DNA of 64,000 nt from KACC-23026 sp963829575 (lineage in GTDB: Bacteria; Bacillota; Bacilli; Bacillales; Sporolactobacillaceae): NCBI GenBank assembly GCA_963829575.1, contig CAWHJF010000013.1:1-64000 (forward strand), given 5' to 3'. Below the pieces are notes generated by a model that saw only the letters and a list, made by a program, of their open reading frames with translations, searched no databases and had not been told where the DNA came from. The position numbers and the translations under genes were made by a program. Positions 1 to 8,210 of the stretch are shown here, one piece after another. Each line of letters opens with the position of its first letter. The stretch's first letter is position 1.

Positions 1-106
1 ACTTTAAGTCAGTAAGATCCCTTAGAGATGATGAGGTAGATAGGTCCGAGGTGGAAGTATGGTAACATATGCAGCTGACGGATACTAATCGATCGAGGGC
101 TTAACC
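1..106 (+). rRNA. 23S rRNA, 3' end (partial)
   Basis: The window opens inside a 23S rRNA. The segment has the conserved Firmicutes 3' terminal sequence, including the GATACTAATCGATCGAGG block, and ends near the ACTTAACC-like terminus about 95 bases before the 5S gene. The end is placed by similarity to remembered Bacillus 23S ends and may be off by a few bases. Confidence 0.93.
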
Positions 107-200
107 TAATTTGTTCACTTCATTCTAGTTTTGAAGGGATATCCTTCAATTAAATAAATCAGGTTAAAAAATGACATTTTTATCATTTTTTGACATCCAC

Positions 201-319
201 TGTCTGGTGGTTATGGCGAAGAGGTCACACCCGTTCCCATCCCGAACACGGCCGTTAAGCTCTTCAGCGTCGATGGTAATTGGGGGATTCCCCCTGTGAG
301 AGTAGAACACCGCCAGGCA
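201..319 (+). rRNA. 5S rRNA
   Basis: A typical 5S gene of about 117-119 bases: a 5' GTCTGGTGG pairs with the 3' CCGCCAGGC, and the internal CACACCCGTTCCCATCCCGA loop is the universal 5S hallmark. It follows the 23S by about 95 bases and leads directly into the tRNA cluster, so the operon is 16S-23S-5S-tRNAs. Confidence 0.95.
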
Positions 320-339
320 GTTTTTTTATGCGTTAAAAT

Positions 340-414
340 GGCCCCTTGGTCAAGCGGTTAAGACACCGCCCTTTCACGGCGGTAACACGGGTTCGAATCC
401 CGTAGGGGTCACCA
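340..414 (+). tRNA. tRNA-Glu (TTC)
   Basis: Full cloverleaf with acceptor GGCCCCT/AGGGGTC, anticodon loop CTTTCAC (anticodon TTC), T loop GTTCGAATC and encoded CCA. It is the first tRNA after 5S. Confidence 0.95.
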
Positions 415-419
415 ATAAT

Positions 420-495
420 GGAGGATTAGCTCAGCTGGGAGAGCACCTGCCTTACAAGCAGGGGGTCGGCGGTTCGATCCCGTCATCCTCCACCA
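420..495 (+). tRNA. tRNA-Val (TAC)
   Basis: Cloverleaf with acceptor GGAGGAT/ATCCTCC, anticodon loop CTTACAA (TAC) and encoded CCA. It begins five bases after tRNA-Glu. Confidence 0.95.
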
Positions 496-510
496 TTTAT
501 AAATTTAATA

Positions 511-617
511 GTGTCGCGGGGTGGAGCAACGAGCATATGCTTCGTTGAAGAAACGTCGAGTTGTATAAATCACACTGTATAGAAAAGTGAATTATACAGT
601 TTTTAAAAGGCGACACA
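511..617 (+). other. Structured element carrying the 5' end of tRNA-fMet (copy 1)
   Basis: Bases 514-527 repeat the first 14 bases of the tRNA-fMet that starts at 639, and then the sequence departs from any tRNA. Three inverted pairs are visible: GTGTCGC 511-517 with GCGACAC 610-616 closing the whole element, AACGA 528-532 with TCGTT 542-546, and ACTGTATA 574-581 with TATACAGT 593-600. It shares GAGCAACG and TCGAGTTGTA, 32 bases apart, with the element at 955-1065, so the two are related. Function unknown: it could be a tRNA-derived mobile or processing element, or tRNA debris that has kept its structure. Confidence 0.6.
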
Positions 618-638
618 ATAATGCATCATTTTTATTAT

Positions 639-857
<219 letters not shown>

Positions 858-933
858 GGGCCCGTGGTGTAGCGGTTAACATGCCTGCCTGTCACGCAGG
901 AGATCGCCGGTTCGATCCCGGTCGGGCCCGCCA
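858..933 (+). tRNA. tRNA-Asp (GTC)
   Basis: Acceptor GGGCCCG/CGGGCCC, discriminator G as expected for tRNA-Asp, anticodon loop CTGTCAC (GTC), encoded CCA. Confidence 0.95.
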
Positions 934-954
934 TTTAAATATTGAAAATTTCAA

Positions 955-1065
955 GGCTCGGTGGCTCATTCGGTAGAGCAACGGGCGTTACTTGTTTTGA
1001 ATAGGCTTCGAGTTGTAAATTCCATACCCATACAGGTGGAATTTTATAGCGGAGAAACATAGGAA
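955..1065 (+). other. Structured element carrying the 5' half of tRNA-Phe (copy 2)
   Basis: Bases 955-980 match the first 26 bases of the tRNA-Phe at 1078 with two mismatches, then diverge. It shares GAGCAACG (976-983) and TCGAGTTGTA (1008-1017) at the same 32-base spacing as the element at 511-617. It has a hairpin AAATTCCA 1017-1024 / TGGAATTT 1037-1044, different in sequence from its counterpart but in about the same place. A second stem AACGGG 980-985 / CTTGTT 991-996 uses G-U pairs. The distance from the copied tRNA start to the real tRNA is 123 bases here and 125 bases in copy 1. Confidence 0.6.
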
Positions 1066-1077
1066 CACTAAAATATT

Positions 1078-1153
<76 letters not shown>

Positions 1154-1170
1154 TCTTAATTAAATGATGT

Positions 1171-1246
<76 letters not shown>

Positions 1247-1252
1247 CGTTGT

Positions 1253-1328
1253 GAGCCATTAGCTCAGTCGGTAGAGCATCTGACTTTTAATCAGAGGGTC
1301 GGAGGTTCGAATCCTCCATGGCTCACCA
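1253..1328 (+). tRNA. tRNA-Lys (TTT)
   Basis: Acceptor GAGCCAT/ATGGCTC, anticodon loop CTTTTAA (TTT), encoded CCA. The start follows the usual Bacillus tRNA-Lys end. Confidence 0.95.
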
Positions 1329-1352
1329 TCTCAAATCAACTTTCATACCTAT

Positions 1353-1435
1353 GCGGGTGTGGCGGAATGGCAGACGCGCTAGATTTAGGATCTAGTGTCT
1401 TTGACGTGGGGGTTCAAGTCCCTTCACCCGCACCA
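1353..1435 (+). tRNA. tRNA-Leu (TAG)
   Basis: Long variable arm as expected for tRNA-Leu, acceptor GCGGGTG/CACCCGC, anticodon loop TTTAGGA (TAG), encoded CCA. Confidence 0.95.
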
Positions 1436-1439
1436 CTAT

Positions 1440-1514
1440 GCGGAAGTAGTTCAGTGGTAGAACACCACCTTGCCAAGGTGGGGGTCGCGGGTTCAAATCC
1501 CGTCTTCCGCTCCA
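1440..1514 (+). tRNA. tRNA-Gly (GCC)
   Basis: Acceptor GCGGAAG/CTTCCGC, discriminator T, anticodon loop TTGCCAA (GCC), encoded CCA. Confidence 0.95.
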
Positions 1515-1539
1515 TTTTAAACGAAACGTTTATGCGTAT

Positions 1540-1628
1540 GCCGGGGTGGCGGAATTGGCAGACGCACAGGACTTAAAATCCTGCGGTAGGTGACTACCGT
1601 GCCGGTTCAAGCCCGGCCCTCGGCACCA
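1540..1628 (+). tRNA. tRNA-Leu (TAA)
   Basis: Long variable arm, acceptor beginning GCCGGGG and ending CTCGGC, anticodon loop CTTAAAA (TAA), encoded CCA. Confidence 0.94.
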
Positions 1629-1650
1629 ACTCGATTTTGAAAATAGATTT

Positions 1651-1727
1651 GCGCCCTTAGCTCAATTGGATAGAGCGTCTGACTACGGATCAGGAGGTTG
1701 GGGATTCGAGTTCTCCAGGGCGCGCCA
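1651..1727 (+). tRNA. tRNA-Arg (ACG)
   Basis: Acceptor GCGCCCT/AGGGCGC, anticodon loop CTACGGA (ACG, read as ICG after deamination), encoded CCA. Confidence 0.95.
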
Positions 1728-1735
1728 TTATATAA

Positions 1736-1809
1736 CGGGAAGTAGCTCAGCTTGGTAGAGCACTTGGTTTGGGACCAAGGGGCCGCGGGTTCAAATCCTG
1801 TCTTCCCGA
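1736..1809 (+). tRNA. tRNA-Pro (TGG), CCA not encoded
   Basis: Acceptor CGGGAAG/CTTCCCG with discriminator A, anticodon loop TTTGGGA (TGG). The discriminator is followed by TAG rather than CCA, so the CCA end must be added after transcription by the nucleotidyltransferase. Confidence 0.93.
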
Positions 1810-1830
1810 TAGCTTGAATTTGTGATATGT

Positions 1831-1907
1831 GGCGGAGTAGCTCAGCTGGCTAGAGCGTACGGTTCATACCCGTGAGGTCGGGGGTTCGATCCCCTCCTCC
1901 GCTACCA
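1831..1907 (+). tRNA. tRNA-Met (CAT), elongator
   Basis: Anticodon loop TTCATAC with a body close to the remembered B. subtilis elongator tRNA-Met. The acceptor GGCGGAG/CTCCGCT starts with a G-U pair, not the initiator C-A mismatch. CCA is encoded. Confidence 0.92.
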
Positions 1908-1952
1908 CTATTAAAGTTATGATTGTATAGTTTTTATAAAAAAAATTTAGAT

Positions 1953-2026
1953 GCGGGTGTAGTTTAGTGGTAAAACAAGAGCCTTCCAAGCTCTGGTCGT
2001 GGGTTCGATTCCCATCACCCGCTCCA
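1953..2026 (+). tRNA. tRNA-Gly (TCC)
   Basis: Acceptor GCGGGTG/CACCCGC, discriminator T, anticodon loop CTTCCAA (TCC), encoded CCA. Confidence 0.95.
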
Positions 2027-2037
2027 TTTATATAAAT

Positions 2038-2111
<74 letters not shown>

Positions 2112-2140
2112 TCACTTAAAAGAATTACTTCAGCTATTTT

Positions 2141-2186
2141 CAGAGTGCAGAGAAACCAATGGTTTCTCTGCACTCTGTTTTTTTTA
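2141..2186 (+). terminator. Terminator of the rRNA-tRNA operon
   Basis: A perfect 16-18 bp inverted repeat (arm CAGAGTGCAGAGAAACC) with a very short loop is followed by eight T residues. It lies 30 bases after the last tRNA. Confidence 0.93.
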
Positions 2187-2472
2187 TGTAAGCTGTTGAG
2201 GCAAACGGCAATGCCGGTCCTCCATTTGCAGAGCTTGTTTGAAAAAAGGGTCACAAAAAAACGTTTTGTTTTAAATACCTCTTGTGGATAATAATCACAT
2301 TCATTTAATAGATCTTTTATTAGTTTTTTCACCGGTAAAGTGGGCAAGGAATTTTTGAAGAGAACCTCAATAGCTCTTTTGATTTCTTTTCCCTTGATGA
2401 ATTGGAGGAGTGAAGATTGGTCGCGATCTATTTGATCAGGGGGAAAGAGACCATGCTAATCGAAAAAATGGC

Positions 2473-2640
2473 CGAGATTTTACCAAGAGACACGCCGCAC
2501 AATCCTTGAAACGTTCATACATTTCATGAAAAAAATCCAAAAGGTGAAACCGAAGAAAAAGGACCAGTTCATGAAGTGTGGAAAATCGGGAAGGGCGCAC
2601 CTTAACTCTCGTTGAGGAAGACTTTAGACTTAATAAAAGG
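2473..2640 (+). pseudogene. Decayed fragment of a gene like the one at 22440-22919
   Basis: The DNA aligns with the 3' two thirds of the 159-residue gene at 22440. Reading across frames gives IHFM, then NPKGETEEKGP, EVWK and LTLVEE, then FRLNK, against IHFM, KPKDETEEQGP, EVWK, LTLVEE and FRVNK in the intact gene. It has no start, carries frame changes and stops, and has lost the segment between LTLVEE and the C-terminus. Weaker similarity may extend back to about 2350. It is a dead paralogue or the relic of a duplication. Confidence 0.7.
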
Positions 2641-2650
2641 TATTAAATGC

Positions 2651-2686
2651 AAAAGAACGGCATCTCTGGGAGGTGGCGTTCTTTTG
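2651..2686 (+). terminator. Possible terminator hairpin
   Basis: AAAAGAACG 2651-2659 pairs with CGTTCTTTT 2677-2685, with further partial pairing inside. The following T run is poor. It sits just after the decayed gene copy and may be that gene's old terminator. Confidence 0.45.
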
Positions 2687-2689
2687 TAT

Positions 2690-2966
2690 TTAAGGGTGAC
2701 GCTGAGTATCCACGCTTACCTGAGTCCTTCTTTAGGCATGCTCCTTTAAAAGGTTGCGTGCCTATTCAGTTGACCCGGATTTTCTTTATTCATTAAATAA
2801 TCGGCTTTTTGAATCGGGATAAACGCTAACTTAAGCATTAAAGTATCAGATCTTAATCCAAATAAATAATGTTAAATTAGCGTTTTGAGTCTCCAACTTC
2901 TTCAATGAATTAGGAAGGAAAATGAAATCTTAATGATGGTTTTGGTTTAGTAAGTCTTTCGTATAT
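2690..2966. other. Intergenic stretch, nothing convincing seen
   Basis: AT-rich spacer between the decayed gene fragment and the 3' end of the Ser-Gly repeat gene. I see no start codon with a ribosome site and no strong hairpin. Confidence 0.4.
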
Positions 2967-3185
2967 TTAGTTAAGCGCAGACCCAGACCCAGACCCAGAC
3001 CCAGAGCCAGACCCAGAGCCAGACCCAGACCCAGAGCCAGACCCAGACCCAGACCCAGACCCAGAGCCAGAGCCAGAACCAGAACCAGAACAAGATCCAG
3101 ATCCACCCGGATTTTCCATTAGGAATTCTTCAAGCTCCAAGTCACTTGCCTCGTTAAGGATCTTATCCATCTCTTCGTTTGCCAT
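2967..3185 (-). CDS. Small Ser-Gly repeat protein with double-glycine leader, likely spore-coat protein
   Basis: A 72-residue protein. Residues 1-28 are an acidic, leader-like segment ending in PGG (ELEEFLMENPGG at 17-28). Residues 29-69 are almost pure Ser-Gly dipeptides with one Cys at 32, and the protein ends ALN. The DNA is a 6-bp tandem repeat (TCTGGN). Translation is supported by AAAGGTGG eight bases before the ATG, and a sigma-K-like promoter precedes it. It is divergent from a cotH-family kinase gene, the arrangement of cotG and cotH in B. subtilis, where the CotH kinase phosphorylates serines of the repetitive coat proteins CotG and CotB. I infer that this is a CotH substrate and CotG analogue. 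The leader also resembles those of class II lanthipeptides, so a RiPP-like modified peptide is an alternative. Not a recognised family. Confidence 0.72.
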   Translation of the reverse strand: MANEEMDKILNEASDLELEEFLMENPGGSGSCSGSGSGSGSGSGSGSGSGSGSGSGSGSGSGSGSGSGSALN

Positions 3186-3215
3186 ATAAATACCACCTTT
3201 TCAATATTAAATTTA

Positions 3216-3252
3216 AATAGTGTATTTTATGTGGCGTGATTTTTAATTGTTC
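3216..3252 (-). promoter_or_regulatory. Sigma-K-like promoter of the Ser-Gly repeat gene
   Basis: On the minus strand the -10 is CATAAAATA (3231-3223), a perfect match to the sigma-K consensus CATANNNTA. AAC at 3251-3249 provides the -35 AC with a 17-base spacer. It lies about 40 bases before the start codon. This would place expression in the late mother cell. Confidence 0.6.
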
Positions 3253-3297
3253 TGAAATTGGACAGTGAATTTTAAATGTCATGTGTCTCCTTTTCTA

Positions 3298-3306
3298 CAT
3301 AGGATA
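3298..3306 (+). promoter_or_regulatory. Sigma-K-like -10 of the cotH-type gene
   Basis: CATAGGATA matches CATANNNTA exactly and lies 30 bases before the kinase start. The -35 region is weak, with only the C of the AC dinucleotide in place, so an activator such as GerE may be needed. Confidence 0.45.
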
Positions 3307-3335
3307 GTGTGAATGAGAGGGGGGAGTGATGATAA

Positions 3336-4421
3336 ATGAAAAAGGATGGTTTACCGGAACTAAGAATTGAAATAGAACCTGAATATCTTGCTGTATTAGA
3401 AAAAGATATATGGAATGAAGAGCGGATTCCTTCTACATTAATTGTTAACCATATAGCCTACGATATCGGTATGAGATACCGTGGAAATCACACTCGGAAA
3501 TTGAGTAAAAAATCTTATGAAGTCTGCTTTGATCAAATTAATGAGGAACTTTCTGCTCGAGAAATTCATCTCAATGCTGAGTATTGTGATCCTTCTTTAA
3601 TAAGAAATAAGCTATCTCTAGACTTTTTTAAGGAAATTGGAGGTCATTCACCTGACTCTAGGCATGTTTTGATTGAGGTTAATGGGAGGTCAGAAGGGAT
3701 TTACTTACAACTTGAATCCGTCGGTGACTTATATTTGCAAAAAAGAAAGCTGCTCTATGGACCCATTTACTATGCAACAAATCATGACACGAATTTTTCT
3801 TTATTAACAACGAAGGGGAAGCTAAAAGACTCTCTAATATCTGGTTACTTTCGAAAATTAGGGAATGATGAGGACGATCTTGATTTAGAAAGGCTCATCA
3901 AAAATGTCAATACAATACCTCGGCATGATTTTGGTCAAGAAATTATTAAGTACTTGGATGTTAATAACTATTTGATCTGGCTTTGTGGTGTAGTTTGTAC
4001 ACAGAACTACGATGCATTTATTCAAAATTATGCTTTGTATAAAAATGGTGAAACAGGCTTGTATGAAATGATCCCATGGGATTTCGATTCAACCTTTGGA
4101 AGGGATTGGAACGGCAGGGTCATGAAGTACGATCGTGTTCGGATCGAAGGGTTTAACACACTCACTGCACGACTTCTTGATGTGAGGGAATTTCGTAAAC
4201 ACTATCGCCTACAGCTCGAAGAACTACTCGAAACCCTTTTTACAAGCTCAAATATGGAAGTCAAAATCAAACATCTTCACAATCAACTGCGCCCCTATAT
4301 CACATTAGATCCCTACAAAGAGGATACCTTGCAAAGTTTTGATGATGAACCTGAATTCATTCTAGAATTTATTAGTAATCGTAATCGTTATCTTAAGGAG
4401 CATCTTAAAAATTTAACCTAA
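3336..4421 (+). CDS. cotH: CotH-family spore coat protein kinase
   Basis: A 361-residue protein, close to the length of B. subtilis CotH. Family features include the Lys/Arg-rich RYRGNHTRKLSKKSY block (47-61), the NKLSLDFFKE segment (91-100), NYDAFIQNYALY (224-235) and PWDFDSTFG (247-255). The last two correspond to the Asp/Asn residues that bind metal and ATP in this atypical kinase family. CotH phosphorylates serines of coat proteins in the mother cell. The start follows GAGGGGGGAG. It is divergent from the Ser-Gly repeat gene, its most likely substrate, and is followed by polysaccharide genes. There is no signal peptide, as expected for a mother-cell protein. The family call is firm; substrate identity is inference. 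Confidence 0.87.
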   Translation: MKKDGLPELRIEIEPEYLAVLEKDIWNEERIPSTLIVNHIAYDIGMRYRGNHTRKLSKKSYEVCFDQINEELSAREIHLNAEYCDPSLIRNKLSLDFFKEIGGHSPDSRHVLIEVNGRSEGIYLQLESVGDLYLQKRKLLYGPIYYATNHDTNFSLLTTKGKLKDSLISGYFRKLGNDEDDLDLERLIKNVNTIPRHDFGQEIIKYLDVNNYLIWLCGVVCTQNYDAFIQNYALYKNGETGLYEMIPWDFDSTFGRDWNGRVMKYDRVRIEGFNTLTARLLDVREFRKHYRLQLEELLETLFTSSNMEVKIKHLHNQLRPYITLDPYKEDTLQSFDDEPEFILEFISNRNRYLKEHLKNLT

Positions 4422-4657
4422 TTGGGAGCGTATCCATTACCTGTCAAAGACTCTCAACAAATCAATGTTGGGATCCTTTTTATGGGGGGGCTTATACATG
4501 GGGAACTTTCTTTTGGAATAACCTTCGCAACGATTATAATCGCGCGAACCCATTTTTGTCCTATAACTTGTCTATCCCTCACGTTTAGACCACGTCAAAA
4601 TAAAATATTAATACATTTCAGAAATCTAAACATATGACCATTAAGGATTGATATTTG

Positions 4658-5938
4658 ATGAAAATTTGTGTCGTTGGGACTGGGTATGTGGGGTTAACCA
4701 CAGGTACCGTATTGGCGGACTTAGGTCACGAGGTTTGCTGTGTCGATAAAGACAAAGTGAAAATCAAACAACTCATTGAGGGAGCCGTTCCTATTTATGA
4801 ACCAGGCTTAACTGAAATGATTGCCCGAAATAAAAGTAAGGGAACCCTCTTTTTTACAACGGATCTTCAGAATGGGTTAACAAATCATCCGATCATTTAT
4901 CTCACCGTAGGTACGCCTACAAATGAGGATGGAAGTCAAAATCTAACAGCGATTAACGACGTCCTCAACGTTCTTTCAGAGACCATTTCCTCTCATAAAA
5001 CAATTATTACTAAAAGTACGGTATTACCTGGTACAAATGAGTGGATTGAGCAAACCTTAATAAAAAAGGGGGTAGACTCAAGCCTGTTCGATATCGTATC
5101 AAATCCTGAATTTCTTAGAGAAGGAAATGCCGTATTTGATACGCTGAATCCAGACAAAATTGTAATAGGTGTCAAAAGTTCGGAACCTGTTCATATTATG
5201 AAAACCTTGTATGACAAACTTCATGCACCGTATATAATTACGACTTTAACTGGAGCAGAACTAATAAAATATGCGAATAATGCCTTATTAGCAACTAAAA
5301 TTTCGTTTATAAATGAAATGGCCCGTATTTGCGATGCTTATAACGTTGAAATAACCGATGTTGCTAAAGCATTAGGTAAGGATAAAAGAATCGGTCCTTA
5401 TTTTCTTGATGCTGGGCTAGGTTATGGGGGTTCTTGTTTTCCAAAAGATTTGCAAGCCTTAGAGCATATCGCTAAACAGAAAAATATCATACCTAATATT
5501 CTAAACGCTGTTCAGCGAGTGAATGACTCTCAGATAGAGGTCTATATTGAGAAACTAACAAATCAATTAATAAAATTGGATGGGAAGAAAATGGCGGTTT
5601 GGGGATTAGCTTTTAAGCCTGAAACAAATGATACACGTGAATCACGATCGTTAATTTTAATCCGTAAATTACTTGAAAAAGGGGCAGAGATCCATGCCTA
5701 TGACCCAGCTGTTCACTCCGTGGAGCCCGCCATTAGGGTTCATCAAGAAATGTATGAAGCTGTAAAGGGAGCAGACGTTTTAATTATTGCAACGGAGTGG
5801 CACCAATTTAAAAATGCGGATTGGAAGAAGGTAAAAGAGCTCATGCAAGGTGATCTTTTAGTGGATGGGAGAAATATGATTGACCCCAAGTTGGCAGCAA
5901 GCCACAAATTTAAATATATAGGGGTGGCGAGACAATGA
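4658..5938 (+). CDS. UDP-glucose 6-dehydrogenase (YtcA/TuaD type)
   Basis: Oxidises UDP-glucose to UDP-glucuronate using NAD in the cytoplasm. The 426-residue protein has the N-terminal Rossmann motif G7-x-G9-x-x-G12 and the catalytic Cys260 in GYGGSCFPKD, followed by the C-terminal UDP-binding domain. Start: ATG at 4658 after AAGGAT; a TTG one codon earlier is also possible. It overlaps the epimerase gene by four bases (ATGA), so the two are translationally coupled. Together with the next two genes it resembles ytcABC of B. subtilis, linked to spore surface polysaccharide. Confidence 0.9.
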   Translation: MKICVVGTGYVGLTTGTVLADLGHEVCCVDKDKVKIKQLIEGAVPIYEPGLTEMIARNKSKGTLFFTTDLQNGLTNHPIIYLTVGTPTNEDGSQNLTAINDVLNVLSETISSHKTIITKSTVLPGTNEWIEQTLIKKGVDSSLFDIVSNPEFLREGNAVFDTLNPDKIVIGVKSSEPVHIMKTLYDKLHAPYIITTLTGAELIKYANNALLATKISFINEMARICDAYNVEITDVAKALGKDKRIGPYFLDAGLGYGGSCFPKDLQALEHIAKQKNIIPNILNAVQRVNDSQIEVYIEKLTNQLIKLDGKKMAVWGLAFKPETNDTRESRSLILIRKLLEKGAEIHAYDPAVHSVEPAIRVHQEMYEAVKGADVLIIATEWHQFKNADWKKVKELMQGDLLVDGRNMIDPKLAASHKFKYIGVARQ

Positions 5939-6891
5939 GAATCATCGTAACAGGTGCAGCTGGATTTATAGGGTCTCACTTATGCGAGAGGTTATTACAA
6001 GAAGAAGAGAATGTCGTCATTGGTATTGATGGCTTAATTGACCTTGATCAAAAGCCTATGAAACTTAAAAATATCAAAAACTTACAGAACCATCCCCGTT
6101 TTCAATTTTTAAATAAAAATTTATTGGAAATAGCTTGGAGCCCGCTTCTTGCTAAAGATGATGTGATCTTTCATTTAGCTGCTGTCCCTGGCGTTCGCTC
6201 AAGTTGGGGAACTAACTTTCATTTGTATGTGGATCACAACATTCGCGTCACCCAACGCTTATTAGAAGCTTGCAAGAATGTCTCTTTAAAGAAGCTTATT
6301 TATGCCTCAACCTCGTCCGTTTACGGAGAAGTGAACGGCAAGGTTTCGGAAGACCTTACTCCTGCTCCACTTTCTCCTTATGGCGTCACAAAGCTAACAG
6401 GGGAACATTTATGTAAAGTGTATAGCGAAAGCGACGGGATACCAATTACTATTCTACGATACTTTACTGTTTATGGTCCTAGACAACGGCCTGATATGGC
6501 CTTTCATCGTTTTATTGACTGTCTAATTAGAAAAAAGCCCATTACCATTTATGGAGATGGGAAACAAACACGTGATTTTACATTTATCGACGATTGCGTG
6601 GAAGGAACGGTTGCGGCTCTATATGCAGACAATGTACTTGGAGAAACCATTAATATTGGTGGAAAGGAACGTCAATCTATTTTACAAGTTATTAAGATTT
6701 TAGAGGAGATTTCCGGGGAAGAAATTAAACTAGACTTTATTGGGAAACTGCATGGGGAACCCCGACATACATGGGCAGATCTCACCAAAGCAGAACAACT
6801 GCTTCACTATAAACCAATGGTCCCTCTCAGGGAAGGTCTCAGGCAAGAATTGATGGATTTACAAAAAATATACAAGGATGTTGAGTCATGA
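5935..6891 (+). CDS. NAD-dependent sugar nucleotide epimerase (YtcB-like)
   Basis: A 318-residue extended short-chain dehydrogenase. The nucleotide-binding TGAAGFIG is at 6-13, the active-site serines at 127-128, and the Tyr149-xxx-Lys153 pair in SPYGVTK. The best guess is UDP-glucuronate 4-epimerase, given the UDP-glucose dehydrogenase directly upstream, but a UDP-glucose or other 4-epimerase is possible. It overlaps both neighbours by four bases. Confidence 0.87.
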   Translation: MRIIVTGAAGFIGSHLCERLLQEEENVVIGIDGLIDLDQKPMKLKNIKNLQNHPRFQFLNKNLLEIAWSPLLAKDDVIFHLAAVPGVRSSWGTNFHLYVDHNIRVTQRLLEACKNVSLKKLIYASTSSVYGEVNGKVSEDLTPAPLSPYGVTKLTGEHLCKVYSESDGIPITILRYFTVYGPRQRPDMAFHRFIDCLIRKKPITIYGDGKQTRDFTFIDDCVEGTVAALYADNVLGETINIGGKERQSILQVIKILEEISGEEIKLDFIGKLHGEPRHTWADLTKAEQLLHYKPMVPLREGLRQELMDLQKIYKDVES

Positions 6892-8042
6892 AACTTGCCT
6901 TTATTTGTACAGAAAGACTGCCCTCTCCTGCTGTAAGGGGAGGCGCTATTCAAATGATGATTGATGGCGTTTCTCCTTTTCTCAGTAAAAGATATGATTT
7001 AACCATTTTCTCTATTACAGATTCTTCACTTCCTAATCATGGATTACTTAATGGAGTGGAGTATATCCGCTTTCCTGCTGAAAACTATGAATCGAAAGTT
7101 GCGCGAAAACTTGCAGAAAAAAAGTTTGATATTATTCATGTTTTTAACAGGCCGGTCAATATCCCTCTTTATAAAAAGGCGTCACCATCTAGCAAATTTG
7201 TTTTGGGACTTCATAACGAAATGCTTTCTTCCAAAAGAGTTTCGCTGGAGGAGGGAAGGGAAATTATTCAATCGGTAGACCGGATTGTGACGGTCAGTGA
7301 TTATATCAAGAGAACGGTAACGGAACGGTTTCCAGAGGCCGAGTCAAAGATAAAAATAGTATATTCAGGTGTGGATTTGAAGGAATATCCAGCGGCTTGG
7401 TCAGCGAAAGGTCTACACATTCGCAAAGAATACCGGCAAAAATTTAATATAGAGGATGATCAGAAGGCTATTTTATTTGTTGGAAGGCTTTCCCCAATTA
7501 AAGGCCCTCATCTTTTGATAAAGGCCTTTAAGGAGATTATACAAACCTATCCAAATTCAGTCCTGGTGATTACAGGTGGGAAATGGTTCAGTGATGATGG
7601 GGTCAATGATTATATTCGATATTTGAAAAAGTTAGCCGAACCATTAGGAGACCGAATCCTTTTTACAAAATTCATTCCGGCCAATGACATTTCAAACATC
7701 TATCTAATGAGTGACCTTTTTGTATGCAGTTCCCAGTGGCAAGAACCGTTAGCTCGGGTCCATTATGAAGCGTTTGGTGCGGGTATTCCGGTCATTACAA
7801 CGAATAGAGGGGGAAATGCGGAGGTTATTACTCATAAAGAAACGGGTTATTTAATCGAGGACTACGATCAAGTGAATGAATTTGTTAAGGGAATCCATTA
7901 TTTTTTGAGTAACCCTAATGTTGCAGACCGTGTTGCAAGAGAGGCACGAAGATTAGTTGAATCAAAATTCCAGTTTCATCATGTTTCCAATCGATTAACG
8001 AACGTTTATTCAGAATTGGATTCTAGCTCAATTAGTATGTAA
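6888..8042 (+). CDS. GT4-family glycosyltransferase (YtcC/CotSA-like)
   Basis: A 384-residue GT-B glycosyltransferase. The N-terminal domain has the RGGAIQ glycine-rich acceptor loop. The C-terminal domain has FVGRLSPIKGP and the retaining E-x7-E motif (E286 and E294 in EPLARVHYE). It is translationally coupled to the epimerase, so it probably transfers the uronic-acid or epimerised sugar made by the two preceding enzymes to a spore surface glycan. It is a paralogue of the opposite-strand GT at 8211-9629, sharing the EPLARVHYEA block and overall layout. Confidence 0.87.
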   Translation: MKLAFICTERLPSPAVRGGAIQMMIDGVSPFLSKRYDLTIFSITDSSLPNHGLLNGVEYIRFPAENYESKVARKLAEKKFDIIHVFNRPVNIPLYKKASPSSKFVLGLHNEMLSSKRVSLEEGREIIQSVDRIVTVSDYIKRTVTERFPEAESKIKIVYSGVDLKEYPAAWSAKGLHIRKEYRQKFNIEDDQKAILFVGRLSPIKGPHLLIKAFKEIIQTYPNSVLVITGGKWFSDDGVNDYIRYLKKLAEPLGDRILFTKFIPANDISNIYLMSDLFVCSSQWQEPLARVHYEAFGAGIPVITTNRGGNAEVITHKETGYLIEDYDQVNEFVKGIHYFLSNPNVADRVAREARRLVESKFQFHHVSNRLTNVYSELDSSSISM

Positions 8043-8157
8043 GTCCAATTATCAAGTTGGGAATCCCCCCTTATTAGATTTCGTATACAAGCAATTTCAT
8101 AATAACTATATTGTGTTGTTAAATGGCTGAAAATGGAATGAAATCGACTCAATTAAC

Positions 8158-8210
8158 AAATTTAAAATGAGCAAAAGGTTGTCAGTCAACCATTCGCTCA
8201 TTTTAAATAG
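8158..8210. terminator. Bidirectional terminator between convergent glycosyltransferase genes
   Basis: TTTAAAATGAGC (8161-8172) pairs with GCTCATTTTAAA (8196-8207), with an inner GGTTG/CAACC stem. The A/T-rich arm ends give U tracts in both directions. It separates the two convergent operons. Confidence 0.8.

Noticed and set aside
2979..3105. The Ser-Gly coding repeat as a mere microsatellite
   Set aside because: A conserved-looking leader, a strong ribosome site, a sigma-K-like promoter and the cotH neighbour argue for a real gene.
4422..4637. A 71-codon frame after the cotH-type gene
   Set aside because: It begins right behind the stop codon with no ribosome site, and the composition is not protein-like. 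A small CAACA/TGTTG hairpin here is too weak to call a terminator.
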